In this document: in pieces, positions 1 to 12,168 of the stretch
Layout of the letters: each line of letters begins with the position of its first letter
Position numbering within the stretch: the first letter of the stretch is position 1
Assembly (NCBI GenBank): GCA_030015575.1
Contig: CM057340.1
Coordinates: 754,857,632-754,921,631 of the forward strand
Direction of reading: 5' to 3'
DNA: 64,000 nt
Source of the DNA: Agapanthus africanus
Taxonomy: Eukaryota; Streptophyta; Magnoliopsida; Asparagales; Amaryllidaceae
Notes under the pieces: generated by a model
The model's database searches: none
The model's input: only the letters and a program-made list of their open reading frames with translations
Told to the model about the DNA's origin: nothing
Position numbers and translations under genes: made by a program

Positions 1-957
1 GTGGTTCCAATCAGGAGATGATAGAACAGGGGCTGTAGTGAGGGAATTCTTAAGTGAGTCAAATGCAGCCTCACAATCCGAGTCAAAGTGAAAGGTTGTG
101 TCCTGGGCCAAGAGAAGAATTAAGGGTCTAGCAATTTTTCTAAAATCCTTAATGAATCTCCTGTAAAAGCCTGCATGGCCAAGAAAAGATCGTATATTTT
201 TGACGCATTTGGGATGAGGAAGGTTATGAATGACGTCTATTTTAGCTCTGTCAACTTCAATGCCTTTCCGTGAAATGACATGTCCAAGCACAATTCCTTC
301 TTGGACCATGAAATGCCATTTTTCCCAATTCAAGATTAAGTTCTTATCTTTACAACGAGTAAGAACTGCGTCAAGATGAGATAAGCAGTCATCAAAAGAA
401 TCTCCGAATACCGAGAAATCGTCCATGAAAATCTCCAGAAAATTCTCGACCATGTCCGAGAATATCCCCATCATACACCGCTGAAATATAGCGGGAGCAT
501 TGCATAACCTAAAGGACATTCGTCTATAAGCAAAAGTACCAAAAGGACAAGTAAATGCGGTTTTATCTTGATCCTTTTCGGTAATAGGGAACTGGTTATA
601 GCCAGAGTATCTATCCATGAAACAATAATATTCACTTCCAGCTAATCATTCTAACATCTGGTCAATGAAAGGTAGAGGGAAGTGGTCTTTTCTCGTTGCG
701 GCATTGAGTTTTCTATAATCAATACATACACGCCACCCAGTTTGAGTGCGTGTCTGGATTAATTCATTAGCCTCATTTGTTATGACCGTGATGCCAGATT
801 TCTTAGGGACTACATGAATAGGACTTACTCATTGGCTATCAGAGATTGGGTAAATGATACCACTGTCAAGAAATTTGACAATTTCTTTCTTCACCGCCTC
901 CTTCATGACGGGATTTAACCGTCTTTGTGGTTCTCGGGTTGGCTTAGCTTCATCCAT
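1..957 (-). pseudogene. Athila reverse transcriptase (partial, broken)
   Basis: Translating the minus strand in one frame gives a Ty3/gypsy reverse transcriptase. It starts near 957 with a proline/arginine-rich lead-in and passes [19 protein letters not shown], the MDRYSGYNQ motif and the catalytic FMDDF box. It then continues through the thumb region (ISRKGIEVDRAKI, IRSFLGHAGFYRRFI) and stops at the window edge inside the start of RNase H. Two in-frame TGA codons interrupt it: 829-831, where a Trp is expected, and 646-648, where an Arg is expected. Both fit single transitions. The catalytic Asp pair is intact. Because of the stops no long ORF is visible, but domain order and spacing are normal. 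Confidence 0.85.
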
Positions 958-1261
958 CAGATGTATATGATGTTCAACAATCAAGGGACTAATCCTTTGA
1001 TGTCAGCCATTGTCCAACCAAAATCCTGCCTATTAGATCTCAAGACCATCAAAAGAGCGTTCTCTTACTCTAAGGCTAGAGAAGCAGATATGATCATGGG
1101 TAAAGACTTATTCTCATCTAAATATGCATATTTAAGATGAGAAGGTAGCAATTTGAGATCTAATGTCGGCGGAGAGACAATAGAAGGTGGGGTCAGTGAA
1201 TGACATTCGGATTCACGAAGAAGTTCGTAGCCTGCAAAGGATACAGACTCAGAAAGTGTGT
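958..1261 (-). other. Degenerate Athila pol linker between protease and RT
   Basis: No open frame survives here. The stretch joins the recognisable protease region to the RT in the same element and is presumably decayed polyprotein spacer. Short minus-strand peptide fragments are compatible with coding origin but I cannot assign a domain. Confidence 0.5.
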
Positions 1262-1966
1262 CTAACTTTTGTGATGAGTCAGAAAGTTCAAAATCAGGAG
1301 TGGACTCATCAAAAGTGACATCACTATGATGTGCAAGATCAAAAAATGATGTGCTAATGTCGTCGAGATCATTAAAGCAAAATTCATCAACCTTGCAGTT
1401 TCGGGAGCTATCTCGTGGATAGAACAGACATCAAGAATGTGAGCAGAGCGTTCAGACGGCTGACTTCCAATCTTATAAATGTTCAGCTCAATTGACATCT
1501 TCCCGAAGGATAGGGTCATAGAGCCGTTTCGACAATTAATGACAGTATTGGAAGTGGCTAGGAAAGGTCGACCAAGAATCACCAGAATTTGGTTCCGTGG
1601 GTTCGCAACAGGCTGTGTATCCAAAACAATAAAGTCCACAGGGAATATAAATTCCCCGACTTTTATCAACACATCCTCAAGTTCACCCCTAGGTTTGGTG
1701 ATTGATCGGTCTGCCATTTAGAGAGTGCAATGAGCTGGTTTCAACTCTCCAATCCCTAACTGCTCGTAGACAGAGTATGGAAGCAGGTTAACACTTGCGC
1801 CAAGGTCAAGTAAAGCACGGTTAATGTTTTTACCCCCAATAGAAATCAAGATTGTAGGACAGCCAGGGTCGTAACGTTTCTTTGGTAATTGTGGGGTAAA
1901 AGCTGTGCTAAAATTATTCGTCATGAATACCTTTTTGGGCACTTGAGTCTTCCTCTTCCAGTGCAC
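1262..1966 (-). pseudogene. Athila aspartic protease region (broken)
   Basis: Two collinear minus-strand segments form a retropepsin-like domain. The first (1966-1718) carries the active-site segment ALLDLGASVNLLPYSVYEQL. The second (1717-1262) carries VDFIVLDTQP and VILGRPFLATSN, the second half of the fold. They are in the same frame, split by a TAA at about 1718-1720 where a CAA (Gln) would keep the frame open. The active site reads DLGAS rather than DTGAS, which is usual in Athila. A frameshift near 1960 separates it from the upstream gag end (PSYAKILKDLCT), which sits in another frame. After about residue 80 of the second segment the sequence diverges and ends. Confidence 0.8.
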
Positions 1967-3837
1967 AAGTCCTTTAAAATTTTCGCATAAGAGGGAACCT
2001 GTTGTATAGCATCTAGGAGAGAGATATTGATGTTAACGTGTTTAAACATTTCCATAATTTTCTCCATATGTGGACTCGATTTGTTTCCCCTTAATCTATT
2101 CGGATAAGGTGTTTTAGCAATAAGAGCTGGGTCCGACATTGGAGAAGGTTGTGTGTGTGGAACAGATCCCAGAATAGAAGTGGGGATCGTCTTTGGTTGA
2201 CTAGAAGGAATGGGCTGAGGGTTCGAGCCTTGAGGAAAATGAAGAATAGGCTCGCAAGAAGATGGACTAGGGTCAGAAGTGGAAGTAGAAGTGGAAGGAA
2301 AAGTCGAAGTGAAAGCCAGGGTGTTATTGATAAATTCGTCATTATTATCTATCTCTTCACCGACTTGATTATTCAGCACTCTTCCATATCTCAACGTTGT
2401 AATAGCATTCACATTGTAGTGTTGTGAATGTCCAGGATTCGGTAGGGGTTGAGATGGAAGTTTCCCTTTCTCTCAAGCACTCATTTCGGCATTTATTCGT
2501 GCAATTTGTGCTTCCATCTATTTAATACTCTCGCTTTGGGAGGCGGAGTTTTTCTTTATGTCATCGATAGAAGTCCTTATATCAGCCGACACTTGGATGG
2601 ATTGTTTCATAAACATTTCCAAGGTACGTTCGAGTGAAGAAAAGTTATCGGTACCGGTCAATTGCAAAGAATTATTATACGGTGCAAAAGTGTTGACCAG
2701 ATTTTGAAAATTTTGTGATTGATAGGGGTGCTGACTCAGTTGTAGTGGTTGCTGTTGTTGTGGAGGGACCCTTTGGAAGTTGTTTGGGTTTGAAACCGTG
2801 TTTTGAGTTTGGTGTTGGTTCCAAGAAAAATTAGGGTGATTCCTCCAACCCTGATTATAAGTGGAAGAATACGGATCGTTTCTAGGTCTTTGCTGGAAAG
2901 CAGCATTAGTATGCTCTTGACCTTTAAACGGAGAATTCAATGGACATTCTTCCGTCAGATGTGATGGATCAGAACAGCATCCACATACAGTTTTGGGGAG
3001 TGTCATCTAGTTTAGGGAGGCTAATAAAAATTTGTGTTCCATAGCTTCAAGTTTCTTTTGCATTGCTGCCATTTCAGCTTTGACTGCTATGGAAACATCA
3101 AGTTGATGAATACCACCCTTAGATGATGGTTGACTTACACTCTCCCATTGCAAAATTTTTTCAGCGAAATCTTCTAAAAATTTCCAAGCTTCACCATCGT
3201 CTTTAGACATGAAATTGCCTTGACACATGGATTCAAGCATCTGTTTTGTTGTAGGATTAATGCCCTCATATATGATTCGACACAGATCCCATCGATGGAT
3301 TCCGTGATGAGGACATTGGACTAGAAGATCTTTGAACCGTTCAAAACACTTCCAAAATTGTTCATTAGGAAGCTGGGTAAATTGATTGATTTCGCTACGG
3401 AATCGAGCTGTCTTATGATTGGGATATAATTTCTTAAGAAAAGCTATGACGAATTCATCCCAGTTTGAAATAAAGTGTGCACCTATGTTATAAAGCCACT
3501 TCTCGGCTAAATCGCATAAAATGAATGGGAGAAAACGTAGACGCATAGCATCCACAGAAAGCTGTGAAGTACCCATCATAGCGCATACGTTTTCAAATTT
3601 AGTAATAAAAACGTATGCGTCTTCAGACTCGAGACCGTGATATTTTGGTAAAAGATTAATGTAATGCGGTTTGATTTCGAAATTGTCCCCATTGGCTGGT
3701 GGTATGGAAAGACAAGTAGAAAGAGGACCACGTATCGGGTAGCATCTCTCTTAGAGAGACATACGCGGTAGATTTTACGCACCTGCGGGCGGTGGCAAAG
3801 TGGTGTTATGAAAGTTCGATGGAGATCCGTTCATCAT
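1921..3837 (-). pseudogene. Athila gag polyprotein (broken)
   Basis: One minus-strand frame from the ATG at 3837 (a second ATG follows at once) encodes a capsid-type Gag. Visible parts: an N-terminal segment with IKPHYINLLPKYHG, a retrotransposon gag core (FLPFILCDLAEKWLYNIG; FLKKLYPNHKTARFRSEI), a CCHC zinc knuckle (C-x2-C-x4-H-x4-C, CGCCSDPSHLTEEC, near 2980-2940), a Gln/Pro/Ser-rich linker, and a C-terminal INISLLDAIQQVPSYAKIL block typical of Athila. Stops interrupt the frame near 3776 and 3749, at 3007-3009 (CAG-to-TAG type), at 2518-2520 and near 2480. The role would be particle assembly and RNA binding in the cytoplasm. The reading frame is otherwise collinear, so the damage is by point mutation, not rearrangement. 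Confidence 0.85.
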
Positions 3838-4913
3838 GGTGGATGTGGTGTGTGGTGAGGAAAAAGAAGATGTAGAAATACAGACTTCAGTTTCGATAGG
3901 AGAAACACGGACAAGACGGGCACTAGAATCTCGTGTCCAGCCAAGCATGCATTAAAGGGTTTAGCACAAGTGGCAACGTTGGTGATAATTAGAGAAAAAT
4001 AATTTGTTTTGGTGTTTGGATTTGAAAAAGACGGATTTTGAAAAATCACACAAAAAATGCACAAGCAACCCTAGATCTAATGGTCACCTAGGTCAAGTCA
4101 CTAGACCGATCCTAAACTTCCAGAAGACAAATCGCAGGATAAATCCTCTACTGCCTCTTTTTCCCTTCTGTGGTCAGGTAAGTGCCAGGTAAGTGGGAGG
4201 TTCTCCGCTACGTAAGTAGTGGGCCTAATTAAGTAACCACTTACCTTAGACACACTTTCCTTAGACACCACAAAAGAAATGCGGATAAGTAATAGATTAC
4301 CCACGACCTTCTTTTGTCCTAATTGAGCGCGACGATCCTTAAACTCTTGTCTAGATATTTTTTTAGTTAATGAGGGTGATGCGGATGCTAGTTTTGTGAT
4401 TTTTGCGGCTTAAGAAGGGTAATGAAATCCCTACCTAATCTGAATTTGGTCTTTGTCCTTTAATTTCCGTATTAAAATATGCAAAACAACCAATGTCAAA
4501 ACACGCAACAAATTTTTTCTTTTTACGGCGCTGCGAAATTTTTGCAAAGAATCCTGCAGAAAATGGTTATTGGACAAGAGCAGGGAAGAGATAAGAAAGT
4601 AAGAAATATACCGCAGAGAACTGGAGCTCTGAATCGACCAACAGGCCGCGGATCTGCCGCCAATTGATGCAATCCACCGCGGTTCCACGGTTATATGAAC
4701 AGTTCTTTGATCGGAATTTTGTACTTCTGCTCCTATTGCTCCTCTGTCCTATCTGAAATGATCTGAATATTTTTCCCCTTGCTGCAGAGATTCCAGATTT
4801 CCTTGCAAAATTCACAACTAATCGTTAAGCGCTTGATGCGATTTTGATTCAAATTTTTGATAGAATAATAAATTTTCTACTCAAATAACAAGAACAAACA
4901 AATTATCACGCGA
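3838..4913 (-). other. Athila 5' leader (untranslated)
   Basis: About 1.1 kb between the primer-binding site and the gag start. Long leaders are usual for Athila. No convincing ORF on either strand; small open frames here are short and lack known motifs. Confidence 0.6.
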
Positions 4914-4931
4914 TCCCCGGCAACAGCGCCA
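4914..4931 (-). promoter_or_regulatory. Primer-binding site, tRNA-Asp type
   Basis: The minus strand reads TGGCGCTGTTGCCGGGGA, one base different from the TGGCGCCGTTGCCGGGGA primer site known for Athila elements (tRNA-Asp). It lies 2 bases inside the LTR end, which fixes the orientation of the element and the inner LTR boundary. Confidence 0.85.
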
Positions 4932-4933
4932 TT

Positions 4934-6420
4934 TGATTGATCTAAATTTTGGATCGTGTTTTAAAAATATAATCACAGCCAAAGAATTTGTAACCGCAAT
5001 CAATTAACGGTGTCGATGTAGCTCGTTAATGAATACGGATCGTCCACTGAGATTCGTGAATTTGTTCGATCTTGCTTTAAATGAGTCGAAAGAAAATATA
5101 AAAGAAAATTCAAGAAAGTAATCTGAGATTTAATTGAGTTGTCATTTCAAGAAAATCAAGAACATGATAAAGAATTAGAAATCAAGAAAAAGTCCAATAT
5201 CAATTTGAATTATTAAGAATATGAAGAATAGCTTATAGGAATCGGTCGAATTAGTAGTAATGATGAATACTAAAATTTACGAATCTTATTTATTGATGTA
5301 GCTAGAACGATGGCGATGAATGATGATTAGGGATCTATTGAAGGAACTAGGGTTTCTCCTTCACTATCCCTTATCTTTTCATTGATCATCATTCAAATTT
5401 AGTCTCTAGCAAAGAGAATCATCAATCATTTGATCCCTAATTTGCAACGAAATTAGCAAGAACGTGATCTCGCTTCAAATTAGTTCATCGATGATTCTTT
5501 TTCCTAAAGTTCACAATCCTCATAAGACTTAAGATTAGTTTAAGATTTCATCATCATTAAATCTACCGATTCTCTCGATTCCTTTACAAGCGAAGGTTTC
5601 ACTCACGCATCATGAAAATTAAAGAATCAAGAATTGAAAATTTTATAATGCAAGAATGTAAAGAAAGCGAGAATTACAATTATCACCTTTATTAAATCTC
5701 CTTCAAATTACACCTCTCAATTCGATTTTACAAGACTAGCTCTCGATCGCTCCTTTGAAAGGGAATTTGTCGTCGATCTTTGCGTGGCTCGATCGCCGTG
5801 AGTTGTGGATCGGATGCGGATCTCTTGCTCTTGATGACGATCGGCGTTGCGATAAAGGATCTTCGATTATCGCTCGATTTTTCTCTCAATGGATCTTTAT
5901 TTGGATTGAATCTCAAGTTGTGTAACTCAACTTGAATTGAATTAAAGTATGGCTCAATTGTGTAACTAATTGGCTAACCCCTCAACATTAGCTTAGATCC
6001 CTTTTTATAGATCTAAAATTAAACTTCCACAAGAAGCTTGGTAGTTATGCAGAGCCTTCCAGAAGAAGCCGCGTGGTTATGAAGCGTCTTGAGAAAGCTA
6101 AGAGGTTACAGAGAATATTCTGGAGAAGTCTCGACCGCTGACGATCCAAGTCGGCCACGGATCCGCGGCGAATCGGGTTGAATCGGCCGCGGTTCCGCGG
6201 CCATATGATGAGATCTATGTGTCACTTTCATGGGGTCTTCTGGTGTTGGTATTTGGGTCTTCATGTGATATCTGAATCTTATTATCTTTTCTGAATCTCT
6301 GCCAGATTTTATTTCTTTGACTTGCTGCGTTTTATCGGCAAATTTTGCGATTCCAGATCTTTGACCTGAATAATTTTTTGCACAAAATCTCGATAAAAAG
6401 TGTTGAGATATACAATATCA
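4934..6420 (-). repeat. Athila 5' LTR
   Basis: The inner edge is set by the primer site: the plus strand begins TGATTGATCTA at 4934. The outer edge is taken at 6420, where the plus strand ends ACAATATCA, giving TGAT/ATCA termini and a length near 1.5 kb, normal for Athila. The outer edge is less certain because the partner LTR is outside the window. No protein-coding frame is credible inside. Confidence 0.7.
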
Positions 6421-7845
6421 TGCGTGAAGTAATAAACACACACTTTCCTATAAAGAATGTTGAATATATATATAACACGGGGTAATTAGTATTTTCCAGA
6501 CAAACTGGTAATATGTGTGATATTTATATCAACTATCCTTGGATGATTAGAATAATGAGGAAATTGATGTGTTACAGATTGCATTATTTTCGACTGAACA
6601 CCGCTTCATGTTCTTTTCGTCTCAGGGCCGCCTCTTGTTCAAAATGGCAAATGAAAGGAACACTATGCTTGACCCACGCAGCCCATTAGGAGTTCGAGGC
6701 CAACACCTCAGGAGCGAGACGCTTGAGCTCAATCTCGTGCAGGCAAGTCTCGATCTTTCTGCAAAAATCAACCCAAGAGTCGACGAGCTCTTCATCATGG
6801 AAGTTCACGAGTGTCACCAGCATTGGATTGATTTCAACGGCAAAATCCGTAGCATAAGTAAGGGCCTCAGCATTGAGAACTTCGATAAACTCACTTAACA
6901 TTCGTCGGCTATTTGCGGCGCCCCTGAAAGATATGTGTTTAGTGAAGGGCCCTGCGGGCATTGGAATGCGCGACTCAAAAGGAGCTGGAGTCGGTGCAAT
7001 TGCTGCAAAATGAATTACGGTCAAATTTCAACTCGGGAGATAAAGAAAACACATAAAGGATGGGGTCTATTATACCGGCTGTGGCAGGCGGCAGAATGGG
7101 GAGTACCGGAGGCGCGGCTATTCTTTCGTTTCCTCCTCCGACCGGTGATGCTGTGATCAATATAAAGAAAACTTAGCAACAATAAGTCTATTCATAAAAG
7201 AAGGGGGAACATTAGCTGAAGAATATACTAACCAATACCAGAAGGTGGAACGATTTCCGACTGAAAGGAAAAATGTAGGTTCAACACCTGGTATAAATGG
7301 TCGAAAAGGACTCCTGCAGAGTTGCGACAATATACAGTCAATACAAGGAGGATTGTATCCAAAGCAAAACAAATAAATGAGAAACCCATACCTTCCAAGA
7401 TTTGAGGGGGCACAGAAGAAGGCGAGGGGACAGCGACCGTCAGAGCAGCGACCAGCGACACTTCTTCAGACGGCATAGCCTCAGGGTTCACCGCGCCTAT
7501 GCTCAAGACAAACGAAATATCATCAGAAGGGATGAACAGGATTGAAAAACTCGAAAACAACAACCCAAGGACTGCCTGATAGATCATAAACCAAAGCCGC
7601 GATGGAGGCATCACCAGGTGTAACGGCTTCTTCACTCTCTCTCGGGGGAATAGATTCCGCGCCTATAGCTTTATCCCGTTACTCAACGAGGGCCGTCGTA
7701 ACACTTGCGACGCCTGTTGATACTAGTGAGCCACAGGGAGAAAGAGCAGCAGTCTGGACAGTCCCAGATTCCTAAGAAAGAGTAGCCACTTCGAGCTCTG
7801 TAATCTTCAACGTTTCACCTGCCATACCATCGCCAAGACTCAGCC

Positions 7846-7916
7846 CTGTGTGAAAGAAAATGCGTATGTCAGAATTCGAGAACTGAGTTCTAATAAAAGT
7901 CTAGGCGTTACGTTAC
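7846..7916 (-). other. Intron in the plant-mobile-domain gene
   Basis: The minus strand reads GTAACGTAACGCC at the start and TTCTTTCACACAG at the end, 71 bases, after an exon rich in Ser, Pro and charged residues. Confidence 0.62.
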
Positions 7917-8324
7917 CTTGGAGTAGTTTTTCAGTTCCTTCCCGAGCCGCGCGTGCAACCTGTCTATAGGCGGTGGACAAGACAGAGGGAACATCCGTCG
8001 AAGGAGGGTCAGCGGGCGGGATACTGCTTGAGCCTGCACCTGTGGCCGAAACGGCATCGCGTTCCCTCGCCGCGTGCTTCCTGCGCTTCCTGTCATTCTG
8101 AGTAGTGAGAACCGACCCCCTTAAGACTTCCGACAGGGGGACATCGTCGTCTGAACCGAGCTTTGGCTCTGAAGCCGCTACAGCGTCCATCATCGGCTGC
8201 TTCAGCAAAGCCTCCTGCGGTGACTTTGGGATGGCCGTGGCCATAGTAGCTGGCTCTAGAAGTTTTGCTGCATCGCCACTTGGGATCAGCACTGCACTTG
8301 GAATAACCTGAGTTGAGGTCGTCC

Positions 8325-8394
8325 CTACAATAAGGTGAAAGAGAGGGTCAGAGCACGAATAAAAAGAATAATGGTGTAATGAAGCAACTTATAC
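8325..8394 (-). other. Intron in the plant-mobile-domain gene
   Basis: The minus strand reads GTATAAGTTGC at the start and CACCTTATTGTAG at the end, 70 bases. The exon between this and the previous intron is about 80 bases. Confidence 0.62.
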
Positions 8395-8475
8395 CAAGAC
8401 CCAAAGAAGTGCGGAGCCTCTCTTCCTCCTCGAACGTCCTGAGGGAAGCCACGAGAGCCTCTTCGGCAGAAATAA

Positions 8476-8552
8476 CTGTTGAAAAAGAGACTGTTAGTAA
8501 AAGTGTAATAACGAGAAAGGGATAGAAGCAAAATAATATAACTGAAGTATAC
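8476..8552 (-). other. Intron in the plant-mobile-domain gene
   Basis: The minus strand starts GTATACTTC and ends in a pyrimidine-rich TCTTTTTCAACAG, 77 bases. Removing it joins a helical coding segment (EEVALITIAKS) to EEALVASLRTFEEEERL. Similar GT-AG introns of about 70 bases lie at 8394-8325 and 7916-7846. Confidence 0.65.
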
Positions 8553-11518
8553 CTGACTTCGCGATAGTGATCAACGCCACTTCCTCGCGAGCCAGTCGCT
8601 CAGAAGCTGTGAGGGCAGCCTGAAGATCATATCGGTCGTAGGTATTTCGAATAAACCCTCGTTGGTACTATATTCACACAAACCCTCACTGTAGGGAGCA
8701 TGTGGCTTCTGGCCAAATATGACATTGGCAGAAAATAGAGACTTCTTCTTTTTCTGCGAGCGGACACCAGCGGCCGATGACAAGAGCTTGTGCTTGACAG
8801 ACATTTTCGGACGGCAGGTCCCGATTTCTGTACCAGCGCCAGATTTTGGGGATACCACGGCTACCGCAGTTACGGGAACATCAGATTGAGGCCTCTCAGG
8901 GAAGACTCGAGGGACTACAGCTGTAGTAATTTCCCTCAAGGAAGGACGAACGGTAGTCCGTCACTTTAAGGGGACAGTTGGATTACCAGCGGGGACTGCA
9001 TCCTTGTGATCGAGCAATAATCGCCTTTCTTCCCTGATAACAGAACCCGTCGCATGATAGTACCATGCCACATAAGCATTCGAAGCTTTCGGCACATAGC
9101 TCGGCTCGCTGATGAGAAAATTGGACCCCATATTTATTCGCATAAAGTGGTGTGGCGCGCTGCGAATACCCCTTTCCGTAGCGACCGGCTTGGCTAAGAA
9201 TGCCTCGAGAGGAACACCCTGATTATAACCTGACTGTTGAGCGAAGCGGTGCGGGTTGTACCTCATGAACAGTGCCGAGGCGTTTTGCCTGAACACTAAA
9301 AAGCCCGGCCTAATAGCATACAAGTGCAGGATATCCCGAGCCTTCAATGTGGGAGCCCCGTCTTTGAAAGTATCACGCAGCGGTTGCACTAACTTAGTAG
9401 ATTCCTTTTCGATAGTCAAGACTCTATCGACAAAGGTTGTGCCATCCCCAACCATGCGCGGGCGGAGGACCAGTCGCCGAGCCTCTCGCTGCGACGGGTC
9501 TGACGCAGAAGCGTCAACCAGATACATGATCTGAGGAAAGTTGTAGCTATTGTAGAAGCAGGGTCGTTTGTGGACACCGAAAGCACCTAACACGTGCATC
9601 TCGATCCACGACGTGAAGTAGTGCAACGGAAGATATACGGGCTTTACCCCCGGCTGAGTAGTGTCTGCCGCTAAGCTCAGGCTATGATATATGTGAGCTA
9701 GCCCTGCAATCCCAACGGCCACACGTGTCCCTATGACAATGCGGTGGGCCGGATAAAAAACGGACGACCTCATGTAGCGAGGGTGCATCGTAAGTACAAA
9801 CCAGCTCAACCACAGGCCGATGAACCCCAGTAAGATCGTCTCTTCATCGACGTCTGAAGTAGCAAGTTCTGCAAAAGGGACGACCGGAGTGTCTGGAATA
9901 AAGAAATTTTTTAGATCCGCTTCCGCCGTCGGCTGGTTATCAAAACCGAAACCAAATGGATCGTCAAGCTTGGCGAATTTCGCGGCTTTTTTTGACAAGA
10001 CTTCTGAGTGAAGAAAGTGGGCGATGAAATATGCGAAGCCGACTCTGTGCCCTCCAGACTCTAAAAACAGACTCTCATAAATGTTCAACACCTTGATTAG
10101 GCTCGGGAAACGATGTCAAATGGCATTCTCCGGAGTGAGACCCATCACCACTGATTTGGTGGCAAAAATGTACTCATCAGGGGCAAGTATTTCCTCGTAA
10201 TGTTCCCCTCTGACGGGTAGGCCTGAAATTTCTGCAAACTCCTACAAGGAAATTGAGACTTCCCGGTCCGATAGAAGAAATGTGTGGGTTGGGATGTTCC
10301 ACTATTCGAGAAAAGCCTTAACCCACCACACATAAGGCGCAGGATATTTGAAGAGGGAAGCATATATGGCAGGATATAGCCCAAGCTTCAGCAGCAGTGA
10401 CTTCTTGGCCAACAAGATATACCGGGCCCACTGCAGGTAGCCGGCCGATTGGAGAGGAGTTAACCCTATCATGTAGACTTGTCCCCAAGGGCTCGACTCA
10501 TCTTGACATATGTGCCGCCCCAAAATATCCAAAGCCATCGGGGGCTGTATGGGTATTGATGCCATTGAAGGCTGAAGGCGACCATCCTAATTCTAGTTGA
10601 CCTCTTCTACAGCATAATTCACTTGAGGCAAATCAGCGTAATGAAGTGTTGAAATGGGCTCTGAGGGCGCTCCACAAGAAAAACTGCGCCGACCCTGGAT
10701 AATCTGATTGAACCACGACCCCCATTGGTGAAGAGATTTTTGCTCCGGGTCATGATCTTTAATAAGCGTGAAGACTTCCCGATCCACGGGCACGTCGGCG
10801 AAGGCGCTCTCTGAACATACAAAAGGAAAAGAAGAGTCGGAAGCCATAGTATCTACGCAAAGAGAGACGGGGGTTAGTTATTAACGCTATGTTCTGAATT
10901 CTGACACTTGGTACTTAAAAAATTGTACCGCACTGCAATGCAGAAGAAAGGGACGAAGAAGGGCCCACAAAATCAAAGTGGCGTCCCATCATTGATGGGG
11001 AAGTCACTCATTAAGGATGGAATCCTAAAAAAATTCTCATTTAATGAGAAACCTCATTGGTCTAAAGAGTTAAACTTCCTCGAGAGTCGTGCTCTGCAAA
11101 CAGATTTCACATCTGTCAACTTTAATACCCCAAAAATTTCTAAGAGCTATGCTCTGTAAAAACAATGGGATAATCTACCAGAACCCTCAAAAGCAAAGCT
11201 TTTTAACAGGGCAAAACTCCAAGATCTTTAAGATCTGAAAGAAGAATCCTAGAAACTCTAAGAAGTTCTTCATGGAAGATGAGCGTTACTCTGATTAATG
11301 GGTTAAGCAACCCTAGAATACATTTTAAGATCTACGATCTACGAAGAGCAAAGCTCTGTTCATGGGGTCGATTATAATCATTACCAAATTTTGGGGCAGA
11401 GTTCTAACTCTAGAAAGGATTTCTTTGGGTAAAGATCTAAGCTTTGAATAAAGAATTAAATTCTCAAAGAATAACAAGAGAAGATGAACAACAGTCATCT
11501 CAAGGGCCAAAGGCCCTA

Positions 11519-11524
11519 CTTATA
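11519..11524 (-). promoter_or_regulatory. Antisense TATA box for the plant-mobile-domain gene
   Basis: The minus strand reads GTGCCTATAAGTAGGG, a plant-like TATA box about 100 bases inside the polypurine tract and about 670 bases upstream of the ATG at 10847. The surrounding sequence aligns with the antisense promoter at 47970-48095 in the other Tat element, including CCGTTGGATCT and the spacing to the LTR. Confidence 0.6.
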
Positions 11525-11612
11525 GGCACAGGAAGTCGATTCAACTTCCAAGAAGATCCAACGGTGAAAAAGCTGTCGCCGCTGCACTCACATGTGAGCC
11601 ACGAGAGCCCAA

Positions 11613-11626
11613 CGGTGGGGGGCATT
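11613..11626 (+). promoter_or_regulatory. Polypurine tract of the plus-strand Tat element
   Basis: CGGTGGGGGGCATT lies directly before the LTR start TGTTTCCCC. It matches the polypurine tract of the other Tat copy (minus strand GTGGGGGCATT, then TGTTCCC), so it marks priming of plus-strand DNA and the 3' LTR boundary. Confidence 0.8.
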
Positions 11627-12156
11627 TGTTTCCCCAATAAAAGAGCAAAGCTCTGTTCAAAATTTGAAAGGTAGAGCCAAGAGTAAAAAACTCTGAGGCA
11701 GCGCCTTACGTGCCTTGCACGAGGGCGCCAGTGCCAAGAGTTAAAAACTCGAGGCAGCACCTCACATGCCTCGCACAAGGGCGCCCGTGCCAGAACTAAA
11801 ATCTCTCTATTAGACAGAACCGTTGGATCAAAAATCCAACGGAGGTGATAAATCATAAAAATGCAGAATTAAATTCTGCTGAGGAAATATTCCTCAAATC
11901 TTTCTAAATAAGAAAGATTACTCTCTGTAAAATAGAGCACCGTTGGATTAAAAATCCAATGGTGATTAAAAATCACCTATCTGCAGAATAAATTCTGTGT
12001 GGGAAAATATTTCCCTAATTTTGTTAAAAACAAGAAAGATATTTTCTGTAAAATAGAAATCCTTGGATCAAACATCTAACGGTGGATAAAATCCCCAAAT
12101 CAATTAAAAATCTCTCAAGGAGAGATTACTTTAACTAAATCAACAAACTTGCCTCT

Positions 12157-12168
12157 ACTATATAAAAG
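12157..12168 (+). promoter_or_regulatory. LTR sense TATA box
   Basis: CTATATAAAAGA, followed some 30-70 bases later by an A-rich leader-like stretch. Suitable position for the LTR's own transcription start in the plus direction. Confidence 0.55.

Larger units (their letters stand above)
1..6420 (-). mobile_element. Athila-lineage Ty3/gypsy retrotransposon, 5' part
   Basis: Minus-strand LTR retrotransposon entering from the right: 5' LTR, tRNA-Asp-type primer site, long leader, gag, protease, then RT running off the left edge. Lineage is assigned from the RT (FMDDFSVFGDSFDDCL), the protease motif LLDLGASVNLLPY and the primer site, all typical of plant Athila elements. The 3' half (RNase H, integrase, 3' LTR) lies outside the window. 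The gag-pol frame has several in-frame stops and at least one frameshift, so this copy cannot make its proteins. It abuts a Tat-lineage element at about 6420, and probably inserted into it. Confidence 0.88.
6584..10847 (-). pseudogene. Antisense extra gene: plant mobile domain protein, multi-exon, broken
   Basis: Minus-strand gene from ATG 10847 to a TAA at 6584-6586. The first exon (10847 to 8553) encodes a protein with the plant mobile domain (aminotransferase-like, PF10536 type): PTHTFLLSDREVSI, EFAEISGLPVRGEHYEEIL, then a long core with FIGLWLSWFV and YLPLHYFTSWIEMHVLGAFG. Downstream exons give a polar, coiled tail (SERLAREEVALITIAKS; EQEAALRRKEHEAVFSRK). Consistent GT-AG introns can be read at 8552-8325 (two introns around a short exon), 7916-7846, and starting at 7391. 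In-frame stops occur near 10593 (two), 10302, about 10235, about 10110 and 8950, nearly all explained by TGG, CAG or CGA transitions; a frameshift lies near 8620. The plant mobile domain is known in host MAIN/MAIL proteins and in transposable elements; its role in retrotransposons is unknown. Confidence 0.72.

Noticed and set aside
8105..8311. Plus-strand ORF opposite the plant-mobile-domain gene
   Set aside because: It is the complement of a coding exon and has no independent motif or promoter; treated as a shadow.
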